Positions 12,964-26,600 of a stretch of 64,000 nt of DNA are shown piece by piece. Numbering within the stretch: the first letter of the stretch is position 1; each line of letters opens with the position of its first letter. The translations under genes were made by a program, and so were the position numbers. The DNA comes from Mansonella perstans (taxonomy: Eukaryota > Nematoda > Chromadorea > Rhabditida > Onchocercidae), in contig JBAMDO010000564.1 of assembly GCA_037074765.1 (NCBI GenBank), positions 1-64,000 of the forward strand, written 5' to 3'. The notes under the pieces are model-generated. The model was not told where the DNA came from. It did not search any database and saw only the letters and a list, made by a program, of their open reading frames with translations.

Positions 12964-15473
12964 ATGACTAAATCTGGAGGAGATAACTCGAAGATTGACC
13001 ATATCAAAGATGGTGTAGCGGATTTAGCTGCCGGTACCGTAGGTGGGTAAATTTTTTTTTTTGTTTTTTGTTTAAGTTCACTTATTTATCAATAAATGTG
13101 TCTTTAGAGTAGCATTATATTGTTGGCTTTTTTCGAATTAATATTCAATTTGATGAAAACCATTTTATTCTTATTTACCAGTTATTCTAGGCGATGATTT
13201 TTTAAGGTGGTATTGTTAACGTAATTGCTGGGCAACCGCTAGATACTGTGAAAGTTAAAATGCAAACATATCCAATTTCTTATCCGAAAACTATCCAATG
13301 CTTTGGATCAATTTTGCGGCTAGATGGTATTCGTGGATTATATGCAGGTTTGCTTTTTTAAATTCATTTAAAAAAGAGAGCTAAAAAAAGCAACAAATTG
13401 ATTGGAATACTATAATTGTAACTCACAGTTTTTTTCTTAATGTATTAAATTCGAAAATTGAATGTAGAATTTTTATCTGCAATTCTTTCTAACTTCTCTA
13501 TTTATCTTTTGTTAAAATATATTTAAGTTAAAGTAAGCAGATAAATTAATGCTTCTGATTTGGTTTTAGGTACTGTGCCCGCTTTAACAGCAAATATTGC
13601 CGAAAATGCCATTCTTTTTACTGCTTACGGATATTGCAGAAAGGTTAATTAATCAGTTTTTCATTCGTTATTTGTATACAGAATTGATGTTATGGTAAGA
13701 AATTATTATTTAAATTAAGATATGCGAAAGTAACATTGTCATTCATTGAAGTTTGCTTAAAGAATAAGTTAAAGTTCGCTTTGTTATTCGATAATCGAAT
13801 AACCTTTTTTCATCACAGTGTTTTGAAATAGCACTAAATTGATCTTTATTTTGAGCAAATATTTAATTTCTAACATTTTAATTCCATGTAAAATTCTTAG
13901 TTGGTTGCACTTTGTATTGGACGATCAAAATTGGAAGATATGACTCCGGTTGAAAATGCTTTATCTGGATCTTTGGCATCTATTTTTGCGGCAATGGCTA
14001 TTTGTCCGACAGAACTTGTAAAATGCAAATTGCAAGCCCAAAAGGAAGCTTTTCCTGGCATGCAAAGGTAGGCATGATATATTTAATAGATTCTGTTATG
14101 ATAAATAAAAATTTTCCACATGCGTGTGGAATTCTGAACACCTGAACACATTCATCAAGTTTAGCCTTAATTATTGGATTACTTCTTCATTTGTATAATT
14201 TCCAAATGTTGTATTGTACAACTAAGCTATACAATTAATTAGTAATGTATTAGTGCTGAAACCATTCTCTATTTACAATAATATTTTTGAAGTTGATTAT
14301 CATTTTTAAATTGTATTTGCGAATAACGCTCTAATTTAAAAATGTCTCACTTTACATTTGAGGTGACTTAGATTTATGGTTTAAACAATTTCATTATTTA
14401 AGCACAACAATTTCGAAATAATTTTCATCTCGAGCTTTAGTTTTAGACTTGAAAACAATTTAAACTGGCTGTAACGCACTTCATATTCTTGACCTATGCT
14501 TATTTTTCACCAAAAATTCATTTCGAGAATTGAAGTTGCATCGTAACTGATCTGAACAATGTTTTTAGCACTCCATTCTCAATATGTCGTGATATATATC
14601 GGGCGGAGGGCTTAAGAGCATTTTATACGGGTATGTCATCAACTTTATGTCGTGAAACAGTTGGATATTTCCTCTTTTTCGGCGCATATGAGTTATCCAA
14701 ATTTTATTTGACACCGGAAGGAAAATCGAAAACTGAAATTGGTTTACTTTTTTTTGTTGTTTTTTTTTTGCATTTTGGGTTGGAAAAAAAGTTATTATAA
14801 TTTGTGGGGTTTAATGGGCATTTCAACAAACAGTTCTTTGTAAGTTTTTTTGTATTATTTAGGTTATTCCCATTCTGACTTCCCATAATTTTCTTAAAGT
14901 ATGGGAAATCAGAGTTGTTCTCAGGCATTTTACGGACAGCGCTGTCAGGAGGAATTGGTGGTGTAGTGTTATGGAGTGCTGTTTATCCTGTGGATGTAGT
15001 TAAATCGCGTATGCAAGTTTCTGGATCAGGAAGTTTCACTAACATACTTCGTAATATTATCAAATACGAAGGTGAATTTTTTCATTGATCATCATATTTT
15101 TTGTATCTTATTATGAATAAATTTTAAATTTTTTTTAATTTTGGAAATTTTTTTTTTAATTAAAAAAATTTTTTTTTAAAATTTGGTATGAAGAATATTT
15201 TCGCGCTGTTTTATTTCATTTCAAATAATTGCAATTTCATAATTACAATTCAAATTTGGCATGTTACAAGCTATAGTTGCTACAATAGTAATTGGTATTT
15301 GGGCTGTTAAACTGCTCATTTTATTGTGATAATATGGATAATATTTCTGTTGAGGTATACGAACACTATACAATGGCTTAACGATTACGTTGGTTCGTGC
15401 ATTCTTTGCAACTGGATGCTTATTTGTGAGCTATGAGAATTCAAAATTATTATTTAAAACGTGGTTGTCATAG
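12964..15473 (+). CDS. Mitochondrial ornithine carrier (SLC25A15/ORNT1-like)
   Basis: Seven exons: 12964-13042, 13207-13347, 13570-13643, 13901-14067, 14569-14741, 14925-15071, 15355-15473; 299 aa (human ORNT1 301). This is an inner-membrane carrier with three repeats, each with the signature: PLDTVKVKMQ, PTELVKCKLQ and PVDVVKSRMQ. The middle PTELVK (Glu in place of the usual Asp) and the stretches ANIAENAILFTAYGYC and SSTLCRETVGYFLFFGAYEL point to the ornithine transporter rather than carnitine carriers. Expected role: exchange of cytosolic ornithine for matrix citrulline or protons, linking arginine and polyamine metabolism. The Arg in the third repeat region (LTITLVRAFFA) is kept. Matches C. 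elegans T10F2.2, the neighbour of ulp-1 there. The last acceptor (tctgttgag) is weak but keeps frame. Confidence 0.93.
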
Positions 15474-17409
15474 TTTTGATTGGAATGTTTTGTCGGAAAA
15501 TTCATGAATTTTGGAAGTTTAATAATATTATTGTCACAATTAATGATTCATTTCGAAATTTATGCCTTAAAGCTTTCCCAGTGATGTTTTTTGTTTTGCT
15601 TTGTGGTTTTTTGATTTCGTGATCCAAAAAAAGCTGGTGAATTCAGCATTCATTCATTTAAATTAATTAGAATCTTTGATCAAAAACAGTAAAATTTTCA
15701 TTCACAAAAGTTTTTATGAATTACTGGATATTACGGTATGATGAATTATTGCTTATTGCAAAAAAAAGCAAGAATAAGTTTTCTTGATGAATGAATTCTA
15801 TATAATTTTTCCCAGACTTTGTGTGGTTTTGTAATTTTGTCCGGGCCTATATACGATATGTTTTATTGCCTTATTAAACTTTCTTCTTTCAATAATTCAG
15901 TGTTAAAATTTGAACCAATAATGAAATATGTGTGTATAAAAAATATTGATGTTTTTTTCTTATTATTGTTTTTACTAATCACGTAAACATAAAAAATTTA
16001 TTACTTTTTCAGAACTTTGAATTGATATGATATGCAATTTGTTACGCACAAATTCTGCCATGACACTGTGCTTACATTAGTATTTTTACATTACTCAGTT
16101 ATGATTTAATAAATTTTGAAATATTTATACTGTTATTCCTACTTTCTCGGCTGTTTGAAAAATTTCATTAGCAGCAATTTTTATGCACCTTCAAGATGAT
16201 GTTGATTGTTGAACAAGAAATTAATAATTTAAGCATTATTTCAAAATTGTTTATTCAAATTCAAAAAGACAGGTTTAGAAGTTTGACAATTTCAGAAAGT
16301 GAAATTGTGAATTTTAATAATTCAGTTGAACAGATGGTTCGGCATCCTAATGGGAATTCATAGATTGCGGGATGTCATATATGAAAGCCTCAAAAAAAAA
16401 AAAAAATTAAATTAAGGAGAGATGGTGAGTGAATTTATCCTGAGAGCGGATTAATCGCAACTCTTCCATTAATAATTGGAGCAAATTTCAAAAATTTCGA
16501 TTTTTTAATTTTTCATCGGGGAACAAGTATTGTGTTGTACTAGCTGTACACCTCAGTTATTCATCTTGAATTTCTATAATTACTCAATAATTTTCCCGAA
16601 ATGGTGAGATTATTATAAAAGGTTGTGGGATGGCCCTTCACTTTTTTCGATGGCGCTGTAGAAAGTGGTAGTGTTAATAAGAGTGAAGATAGCGGTATTG
16701 GTAACAACGGTTACTGTCAGGAGCAATAGGTTTTCACCATTATATCAACAATATTCTTACACACCCTATCATCATCATTATCATTATTATCATTGTTATC
16801 ACTTTATTATTATATCGTTATCATTACACGTGATATCATCTGTTGCAAATCATATCACTGCATTCATTAATTTTTTTATCCTTTTATTCTTTATCCATCA
16901 ATAGTCCTTTTATCCCTGTCCCTTCTACATTCTTTCCTTCTTTACGTTCGTTTATCGCTTATTTCAACCAAAAAAAAGCCAAATGAAGACGGGAGGGATT
17001 CATTATTCATTATTCATTATTCATTCATTATTCATTAAATTCATTATTATCATTATTATCATTGTTCATGATATGATTTGCAACAGGTGATATAAGGTAT
17101 AATGATAATGATATAATAATAAAGTGATAAAAATGATAATAATGAAATTCATTATCCTTTCTTTCTTTATTTGGCTTTTTTTTTAATTGAAATAAACGAT
17201 AATTGAGCACTGACAATGAATTTCATTAAAGCTTTAATCATTCCACCAATAGTATTAGTAAAAAATTTTTTCAAATACTAAAACTGAACAAAATATTTCA
17301 TAATTTAATTACAAAAATTGGAAGATTCGATTCGATCAAACTCGAAAAAAGGAAAATTGTGTAAATTTAATTTTTAATTGATCATTTAATTAATTTGACA
17401 ATATCTTAA
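15474..17409. other. Intergenic region with inverted repeat and simple repeats
   Basis: 1.9 kb with no coding signal. It holds a 75-bp inverted repeat (listed separately) and runs of ATTCATT and TTATCA units between about 16770 and 17150. Open frames at 16665-16904 and 17028-17216 are simply translations of these repeats. Confidence 0.5.
16782..17144. repeat. Inverted repeat, two ~75-bp arms around a 213-bp centre
   Basis: The left arm (16782-16856) and the reverse complement of the right arm (17070-17144) match over about 75 bp with few mismatches. This includes non-simple sequence: GTTGCAAATCATATC in the left arm pairs with GATATGATTTGCAAC in the right. The outer part of each arm is ATTATCA-type simple sequence, the inner part is unique. 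It could be a foldback or MITE-like element. No target-site duplication is evident. Confidence 0.75.
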
Positions 17410-20400
17410 ATGAATAATGGTAGAAATGATTTGAATAACAAAACATCTCAAATGATTCTCAAAGCAAATTATTTTCTATTGCTAGCAATTCTGCATTGCT
17501 TACAAAGTAAAAAATTACTAAAAGGTAAGAGTTTTCTTTATCCACTTAATTTAAATTTATTTCATATATCAATTTATATGAACTGCAAAATGACTGCAAA
17601 ATGATTTAACTTGAACAGTCGAGAAAAAGAAGTTGTTTTAATTTCAACTTTAATTTTCAAAAGTTTCATTTTTTCCAACTGTCAATTTCAAATTTCATGC
17701 TATTTTTTTAAATTGCTATATAAGTTAGGCTGAAATGTATTCAGGTCATGGAATGACTTGTCATAGCAATCGAATGGATGTTCATTTAGAATTCGATGAT
17801 CCATTTAATGGTGTCATTTTTGCGGATCACGCTTTTAATGATAGTGCATGCCGTTGGGAAGGCCATCATTCTACCAAGCTGAATTTTAGTATTCCAGTTT
17901 CTGGACCAAATGGAAGCTATGCTTGTGGTATTACACTACGACAAGTATATTTATATTATTTATTAGTCTACCGATTAATTAGTAACTAAATATTAATTGA
18001 CAAAAAAATCAATCAATTCTTATTAACTGACAAATCAATCACTGATTATTCATTTTGCAATTAATAAATCAAATAAATTGTTTGCTAAATAATTTAATAT
18101 TAACAATTACAAGTCATGAATAGAATGTAGGAAGGAAAAATTTTCCAACTTTCTCGAAACTAATTAATTTAATGTGCTTAATTAAAATTCAATTTATCTG
18201 ACATAAATTACGAAATTGCTTGCTTCTATGTAAAAGTGAAAGTTGTATTTTCTATTTATAGTGTGTCTTTTCCTTGTAAGTAATCGAACATTCCATTCAG
18301 TTAACATTTTGACTCGCTTTTAAACTTGATAAGGTTAGAATAACAAAAGTTTTCTTACCATCAACTTTCAGGCAACAGGTGAACTAACCTTAATGCTCAC
18401 TATTAGCCCAATGAAGCATATTCTGGTAGATGGTGTGACAAGTTTACAAATTCGATGTTTGTATGTGACTAGTGATATTACTATCACCATGGCTGGCTTA
18501 CAAATTGTGTTAGTTTCCACTTTGCTTTCTGCTTTGAACCTTACTATATTTATTTGTAACTTTTTTTCGAAATTTTTTGTTTTCCGAATTTTTTTAAAAA
18601 ATTTTATCGTTCGTACAATTAAATTTAGCCTAAGTTTATTTTTATTTCTTATTTCTGTCAAAAAAAAACAAGCACATGCATAACAAAAAGAATTTTTCGA
18701 GAGAAAAAACAAAAGCTGAAAAAACAAAGAATTGAAAAAAAATGTTCGGAAATATTTGGCTAAAATAATTATTTCAAATTAATTGCAAAATTTTTTTACT
18801 TTTAATAACAAATTAAGAATTATTGACAAATAATTAAACAAAAAAAAAAGGAATTGCTTCTTTGGAAATAATTACATATTCAAAGATTTTTTTAATTTAT
18901 TAATTTTTTTTATTTCTTTTCTTCATTTTTAATTTATAGAAATAAAATAAAAAATAACGAATTTCTCGTTCCACACTCTCTTCGTTTTTTAAATCTATCG
19001 TTTCTTTTTCTAAATTTTTGGTTCATTAATTCGCAAATAAAAAAATTCATAAATCTTATTTGGGTTTTCAATTGGTCCGAATGATGAGTAATGCAGCAGA
19101 TTATCCATTTCTACCTAAATAATTTGAAAAAAATACATTGTTCATTGCCTTAGGCTATTTCCGATGGCCAATTCACTAAGTATAAGTGAATTGCAAATTT
19201 CATCATCAACTTGGACAAAAGGAAACCTGAAATTTTGACCTGTATGAATAGCAAAAATAAATGATAAATGTGAAAAATGAATGATTATTTCTATTCTTTG
19301 CTGAACATTTTTCTATTTCTTTTTAAAAAAAAAGTAATAATTATTCCAGAAATTTTTATAATAATATTTTTCATAAAATTTTGAAAGAAAAAATCAATTT
19401 TATTCAAATCTTTCAACCATTTTTTCATTTCTCCACTTTTAAATAGTCAAATGTGAGGGACATGAACATAGAAAAACCAGATTCCACAGTGCGAATAAAT
19501 AGTGGAAAATTGGTTAAATTTTTTTAAAAAGATTTTTTAGACCGTGAAGAAACTTTCATTTTAAAGAATATTTGATAATACTGATATTTCAAGTTCATTA
19601 TGATTATATTATTATTATTATCATTATTATTATTATTATCATTATTACTGCAATTATTATTGTTGTTATATTATTATTATATCACAGTGTATGCATCATA
19701 TGTTTGACGCAAACATACTGGCGGAAAAAAAGCTGCAAGGGATTGGTTACAGAAGTCTTATCAAACGACTGTAGTTATTCTTGCATCAATATTTCAAAAT
19801 TTCTAAAATTCGGAAAAATGAAAAAAACTGTTTGACAATAATATTTAACTTAACAACTAATGTTTTAATAAATTTCAATGTAAAGAAGTAAAATCTAAGC
19901 ACGGAATAATTTCAAATATTAAAATGAATATATGAAATTGAATTTATTTGTTTGTTTCTCTTTACTGTTGAACCAACGATTCTATCCATAACATAGAGAA
20001 TTCTGCACAACTTAGCAATTATAATAATAATTAATTAAAGTATCTGTTGTAAAGATTCATAAATCTTGCAATAAATTCTTCTTGCCCGTTTTATATAATA
20101 TATTGTATAGTATGAGGTAAGATATGGCTCATTTGGCATTGACCAAATAAGTGAGAATAAAAGTTTTTTACGAAAGTCATACAAATAACGAATTCTTTCT
20201 TTTCATTGTTATTTATTTATTTTTTTAAACTGAACAGAATTACAAATTAAATCCATGACAATTTCGAGAAACAGGCAAGTTATCGTTTAAATGAAGTTTT
20301 ATGGTTGAATTTGAATTCATCGTTATTACGTCTTTTTTTTTTAAATGAAACGCATGGCACAAATCATTTTTGCAAATTTTCTTGCAATCTGAACATGAGG

Positions 20401-22986
20401 AAAGGAAAAAAAAATCTAGTTTTAAAAGACTTATACAAGAATTTTAGTGGAATGGAAGAACAAACAGGTATTGTAACCGGAATCGGCACGGTACCATCAT
20501 TGCAAATTCGCATTCTTGATGGACATGGTATTCACAGTGATGCAGTCAGGCATGCTAACATTGGGCAAGCTTTAACACTTGATATTGTCCTCGAAAATAC
20601 AGGTGTATTTTCAAATTTCAGGAGATTCATTACTAAAAATTAATTAATAATTTTGAAAATTAGCAGTTAAAATTTTAACAAAATGGAAGACTTAAAATAC
20701 AATTATCGCCGATTAAAATTCATTTTGTATTTGTTCAAATTTTATTTTGCTGCTTACAATTAAAAATTACTTATAGTAGCAATAATGGAGATGTGATTAG
20801 CTATATTCAAGCCTAAATCTTAAAATTAATATTCAAAATTGTTAAATCTCACTTTTACTATTAATTATCAAATGTAGGGATCGAATATTAAAGGGTCGGA
20901 TGTTTGTCGCAAATTCTTTTTCATTTCTCGGAAATATGGAAAAATTTCACTTTTAAAATAATTAGTTGAAATCATCCGTCTAACTAACTTTTTAAATAAG
21001 TGTTAAGCGAATTATTAATGTTAAAAAAGTTCAGAATAATTTTTAACACAAAAAATTACTCTTAAATCAATAAATGGTAAAAAAAAAACTTCGCAAGTTT
21101 ATTAATTAAATTTTACGCAGAAATTTCGTGTTAAAAACTAAAATTTAAATTTTCCATTTGAAATAAAAATTAGAAGTTTGAGTTGCAGAAATTTATGATT
21201 TTTATGCGCATTCATGTATAGCTCATGATGGTAGAAATAACGTTGACGCATTGGTGCAAATTATTGATGCAAATGGGTTTGTTACACCTACGCTATCATA
21301 ATTATTTCAATTAATAGTGATGAACAGGAGAAAAGTTCGCGAGAAAAGTTCACTAGATTAATTTAAATGACCTTTTTGATCTTTCTCAATATTTGAGATG
21401 GTCATTTTTTAAAAGTTATTTCAATGTCTCTTTTTTTCTGATTATTGTTTTTAAATTCACGGAATGAATTTTTTTTGATAACAAAAGAATTATTTTTAAA
21501 TTTCGAAATATTTTTCAGTAACACAAAAAAAAACAAGCTTTATTGCATTAATGAATTGCAATTTCTGATCCGGTTGAATTTTTTCTCTTTTCTTTTTGTT
21601 TCATTTTTTTCCCTTTTTTTTTTGTAAAATTGATCAAATGCTTTAATTTTATTTTTAAATTTTACAGATGTGGGGTAGGATTAGAACGAGCTATTGAACT
21701 ACCAGTTTATATGACATCTCTAAGTAACAGTAATTCAAAGCATATTTACATTTATATGTATGGTTTCCAGTTTACGTCATCACATTTTGTTTATTTCGAA
21801 TGTCAAGCAAAACCATGCATACATTCATGCAAACGACAGGTAACTTTTTTCTCATACATATCAGAACTGAAATAATTAATTTTAAGTTTATTACAGCAAA
21901 GGAGAAAAATAAAAGAGAAAAAGTTAAAAAAACAAAACAATTGACAGCAATCAAGATGTTTAGATGAAAATTTCGATGATTTTTCTTTTCTATCTGATTG
22001 AAATATTAAGAGAGTAATTATAAATTCACCCTTCACTATTGATTAGATTGCAATTTCACTGCAACAAGATTACTACTTATTTGGACTAATCCAATAATAT
22101 ACTTACTGCAATTGAAAAATTAGGAAACGTCATTTTCTTCTTTTTTTCTTTTATTTTTTTAGCAATGTGAAGCAAACAGAACAATAGAAACCAAAATAGT
22201 ACCATCAACAAAGTCCACAGCAACAACAACAACGGCGAAAACAATAAAAACATCGAAATCAGCAATACGATTTCGTCGTGAAACAAAAGAAAAAGTGGTG
22301 AAATTACTTACAATTCTGGAAATGAGGCCGTCATCACGAATATATGCTGATAAATTTCGTAAGTTACAATAATTTAACAAATAAAACTAGGCATTAAAAA
22401 TTTAATGAATTGAATTAAATTATTTGAAAAATCAAAAATCATTTGATAGGTTGATATTTCTGTATTACTGCAATTCATAATTTAAAATTTTCAAAAATCA
22501 AATTTATGCTAGTTTACTAATGCTAATTGTGAAGAAATATGTGAAATTAAATGAACTAATAGATAAAACCTTAAATAGTATAAGGAAATCTATTTAATAA
22601 CTTAAAAAATACATGAATGATTTACTCAATATTTTTATTTTTCTTATAATTTAAAGTTAGTTTACCGAATGGTAAGTAGTAGAACAACAGTACTAGGATA
22701 ATATCCATTTTTTTAACTGATATTATTAATTTCAGAAGAAAAAAATTGAATTTTGAAAATTTTAGATTCAAATCCGAATAGGAAATTATCAACAAGCTTA
22801 GAATCTATTTGTCCAAAATCGTTTTTTTTCATTGCACTATTCCTTGCGTTTAGTGTAATACCAATCATAACAATCACTGTATGTTATGGAATTAATGCAT
22901 ATCGACGGAAACAAACGCCTCACGTCAAAACCACTTCTCTTTCCGGTATTTATACCGGGTCAGCCTACAGCTCTTACATTGATTAA
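17410..22986 (+). CDS. ZP-domain transmembrane protein (cuticlin-like, furin site)
   Basis: Eight exons: 17410-17524, 17745-17944, 18372-18506, 20440-20602, 21189-21276, 21668-21839, 22163-22358, 22766-22986; 429 aa. The signal peptide is best from Met15 (MILKANYFLLLAILHC). The ZP-N half carries the expected four cysteines (TCHSN, SACRWEG, YACGI, IRCLY). The ZP-C half has HSCIAHDG, NGCGVG and FECQAKPCIHSC. A Thr/Lys linker leads to RFRR (about 327-330), a furin-type cleavage site, then a single C-terminal membrane segment (about 374-398, PIITITVCYG) and a short tail. Such proteins are cleaved and polymerise into cuticle or apical matrix. The exon 3-4 junction is the weak point: a GTGTTA donor and TACAAG acceptor keep frame, but a GTAACT donor near 18560 is an alternative. 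AATAAA at 23038. Closest named family is the nematode cuticlins; the exact orthologue is unknown. Confidence 0.85.
19607..19682. repeat. ATT/TTA trinucleotide microsatellite in ZP gene intron 3
   Basis: Interrupted ATT repeats with occasional ATC and GTT inside the 1.9 kb intron between exons 3 and 4. Low-complexity frames read through it but have no protein-like composition. Confidence 0.8.
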
Positions 22987-23670
22987 ACTGACTACTCTTA
23001 GTTAAAAATTAACCTTATTTTCATCCTTTATTCATCGAATAAACTCTCAATCTGATATTCCTCTATATAGTCTGGTTAGCTGAGATGTCTGAAAACGTCA
23101 AAAACAGACTCATCTGTAATCAAGCAAGCATATCAAATTACCCAAAGTTCATTCAATTTCATTAATATTGTTATTCCCAGTTAACTAAATTTAACATCCA
23201 TAAAAGTATATCACTTTCTTTTTTTCACTGATCATGATAATGGTATAGGAAATTTTATTAATTTATCGTTTGTAGTCTTTAACAACAATGTTAGTTTTAA
23301 ACAAAAACTTTTAACTACTTATTGATATATTTATTAGCGAAATCCCTGATCTATTGTATCATGAAAAGATGCAGTCTTTCATTTTCGGAATTTATACGAG
23401 CTAACCTGTAGTAATTATACCAGTGTTAACTGCTTGTTCCCGAATGATAAATATTGTCGCTTTTTTCTATGTTTCGAGTTTTTCTTTAGCATTTTTATCA
23501 AGCCAGAAGCAATGACATAACAGCAAAAAAAAACAACAACAATGGAACAGACATAAAGCTAATGAATTATATTAGCTTTAAGATAACTTAACAATTAGCT
23601 TTATCTCTAATTCACTGTCAACTCTTATACTTTCCAGAACAATTTACAAATGGCATTTACTGTCAAGGTG
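22987..23670. other. Convergent intergenic region
   Basis: Tail-to-tail spacer between the ZP gene (+) and glycyl-tRNA synthetase (-). Holds the ZP poly(A) signal AATAAA at 23038-23043. An imperfect inverted pair (attagctttaagataactta / ttaacaattagctttatct) lies at about 23570-23610. No gene seen. Confidence 0.5.
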
Positions 23671-26600
23671 TCAAGCACCAGATTTTTGCTCAAATTTCGG
23701 ATAAATTTGCTGCACCTCACTCCAAGACATTCTTTCGTTTGATAAATCAGCAACCGTTTTTCCAACATCAGTTACCTGAAATATGTCAATTTTTTTTATG
23801 ATCCCAAAATGAAAGGTAGCCAAATTGTACAGTGACTTACTATTTACTTCAAAAATTTTAAAAAACTGCCAGCAAACCTTCAATCGAACTTGCTCCATTG
23901 TAACTGAGTAGCGCAAAGTTACTGTCCATGGTTCCGATTCTGATTCAAAATCAATCGTTATGCCAAATGGTATCCCTATAGCATCCGTTCTAGCATAACG
24001 TCGACCAAGTGATCCACTGCTATCATCCTTAATAACATAACTTTTAAAACACTCAACAAATGATTTAGTGATATGCAGGATGATTCTTTAAACCTGCCTT
24101 TCAATCACAAATTATTGAAGATCTTACTTGTTTATAGCTTACAGAAAATTTGGCTAATTCTGAGCGTATTGCGGCCATAATTGGCTCGAAACGCGGATTT
24201 GCTGAGATTGGCAGTACAGAGCATTTAATTGGAGCAACAATTGGCCGCAGTGCAAAATACTGGAAGAAAATTAATAAAATTTCAAACCAGCGAAAAATGA
24301 AGGCAAATAAGGAATTTTACTTTCAAAACTTAAAAAATCATACCACTCTCTGTTCGTCACCTTCCCTTTGACGGAAAGAATGTTCCAAAACGCTGCACAT
24401 GATTCTTCCGATGCCAAATGATGGTTCAATAACCGATGGGAAGAATTCCTCAGTATGCACCTAAGAATTTAGAAATATTAATGAAAAATTCAAGCTCCCT
24501 TATCTTTTGCTTTCGCTATGTTTCTCCCTCCATTCTCCAAATTTCTTTATGGAAATATCATAAAGCCTAAACATCATAACGCCAAAAATAACGAAAAATC
24601 AAAATTCTTCAACGAATAATAAGAATTATCGAGACAGAAATTCTACACAGGGAAGCATGCGAATATTCTTGAACAGCTGTTCTAGTTTTAAAAAGTATAA
24701 CTGAAAATCGTTATTTACGAATGTGGAAAAATAACCTTCTTTTCGTATCGCTTAATAGTGACATGATCTTTTTGCAGTTCCACTTCCATATCTCCACAAT
24801 GAAGTTTCGCATTTCTGCAATAAGGTAGAATGGAAGCCAGAAGATTTCCATTACAATTATCTTGGTATAAAATTACCAGAATGGAACGAGAATTCAGACC
24901 AAGTAATTTGAACATGTTCAGAAACTAATCATTTTATACTAAATCAACTAAAAAAAAGTTTAAAATAAAAAATTACCCAGCAGAAATAATCTCTTTTTCC
25001 AGCGTTTCAATCTCTTCGGGAGTGAGCTGTTCAAGCCTCGTAAAAATCTGAAAACCTAACAAATATAGTTAGATCATTTACAAACATAAAAGCATACTAT
25101 GCTTCTTTAAACCATCCTAATCACACTATTTTTTAAGTTTTATGCTTTTCATAGAAGATAAGGATCCCCATAATGGTTTGAAGATAAATACAACAAAACA
25201 TTGAAAAAAAAATTTCCAGCAACTCAGGCTCTGTTATTTTTCAATATGCAATAGCATATACTTCAAGAAAGAGAAATTTTATTGTCCAATAAAAAACACT
25301 CCAAGAAATCAATAATTACCTGCTTTGCTTCCGCTTTGTAAATTTTGCCTATTGCTGCCTTATTGGGTACTGCTTCAATAACTTGCACAATTTTCGGTTC
25401 ACTGAGCATTTTCTCAGCTACTAACTTCTCCCCAGTAGCTTTCGAATGCTGCTGTAAATCATAGCATGCACGGTCAGCTACTCCAACACATTCAATCCAT
25501 CCATACGATGTCAAGATTTCAGCATCCCAGCAATCCTGGAAATAGTTCATTAATCAAATGTTGCATCTTACTAATAAACCAAGTAGCTAATAAATTTATT
25601 AATAACTTCAGCTTCTAATCTTAGTTGCATTTCAAAGATGAAAGTTAGAGCATTACTTACTAAAATGGATTTCTGCGATTATATCTTACTGGTGATAATT
25701 TATTTTGCACATGCAACAACCATTATAACATTAAAGCATAATAGTACTCCAAATCACATATCTCAGCATAATTAGATGACAGATGAATGAAAAAAAATTG
25801 TATAAAATATTTTATAAAATCACAGTTGAAACTATCAATCTAGCCTTCCATGTTATGGTAGATACAAATAAATGAACTAACACAAGCGTAATGAGCCATT
25901 TCATTTGACAAATGTTGTCTAAATCGCATTCTCTTCGGGTCTATTCCAAGTCGTATTAGATATTTATGAACTCGAACCATATAATACCCAAGCGTTTCAT
26001 TTGCAATCAATTTCTGTAAGTTTATTATTTTAATATCATCTGCATGATTAGTTTCGATAAGATCACTTCTCCCCCTTGGTAACGAAAAATAGTTCGACGG
26101 AATGCATATGATTACTGTTACTAAAACATCGAATATAATCTTTCTCTTAAAAATTAGGATTGAAATTGAACCATACCTTAGTAACAGCTTCCCCAACTGA
26201 TAATGGCTGTGCTGGTTCTCCATCCATTTGATTACAAGCCGAGAACAATGTCAGATTATAATCCTTCACTTGTTCAAATTTTGGATGAGTTTTATTATTC
26301 GGATCAACGAAATGTTCGATTTCACACATCGTAAATTCACGAACCCTTATCAAACCTTGCCTTGGCGAAATCTCATTTCGAAAACCGGAACCAATTTGGG
26401 CCGCAGCAAATGGTAGTCTACCCTTCAAAATTCAATTATTCAGCAATATAATTAATAATATGTTAAAAAATATTCAAGTCCAGATTAAGATGCACCACAA
26501 ACTAAAATCATGAGATGAGAAAGAAAACAACATCTGTATGGAGAGGAAAATGGGGAAAAAGAAAAAGACCAACCAAACAAATTTCAAGTGCAAGCACTGA

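Noticed and set aside
16665..17216. Tyr/His-rich open frames on both strands
   Set aside because: They are translations of TTATCA-type simple repeats inside the inverted repeat region.
18507..18683. Continuation of ZP exon 3 into a Phe/Leu-rich tail
   Set aside because: It would end the protein in mid ZP domain, while exons 4-8 downstream supply the missing ZP-C, furin site and membrane anchor.
25263..25319. Read-through of the gars-1 exon beyond 25320 to a stop at 25263
   Set aside because: A GTAATT donor at 25319 and the next exon (25047 downward) restore the conserved synthetase sequence in phase.
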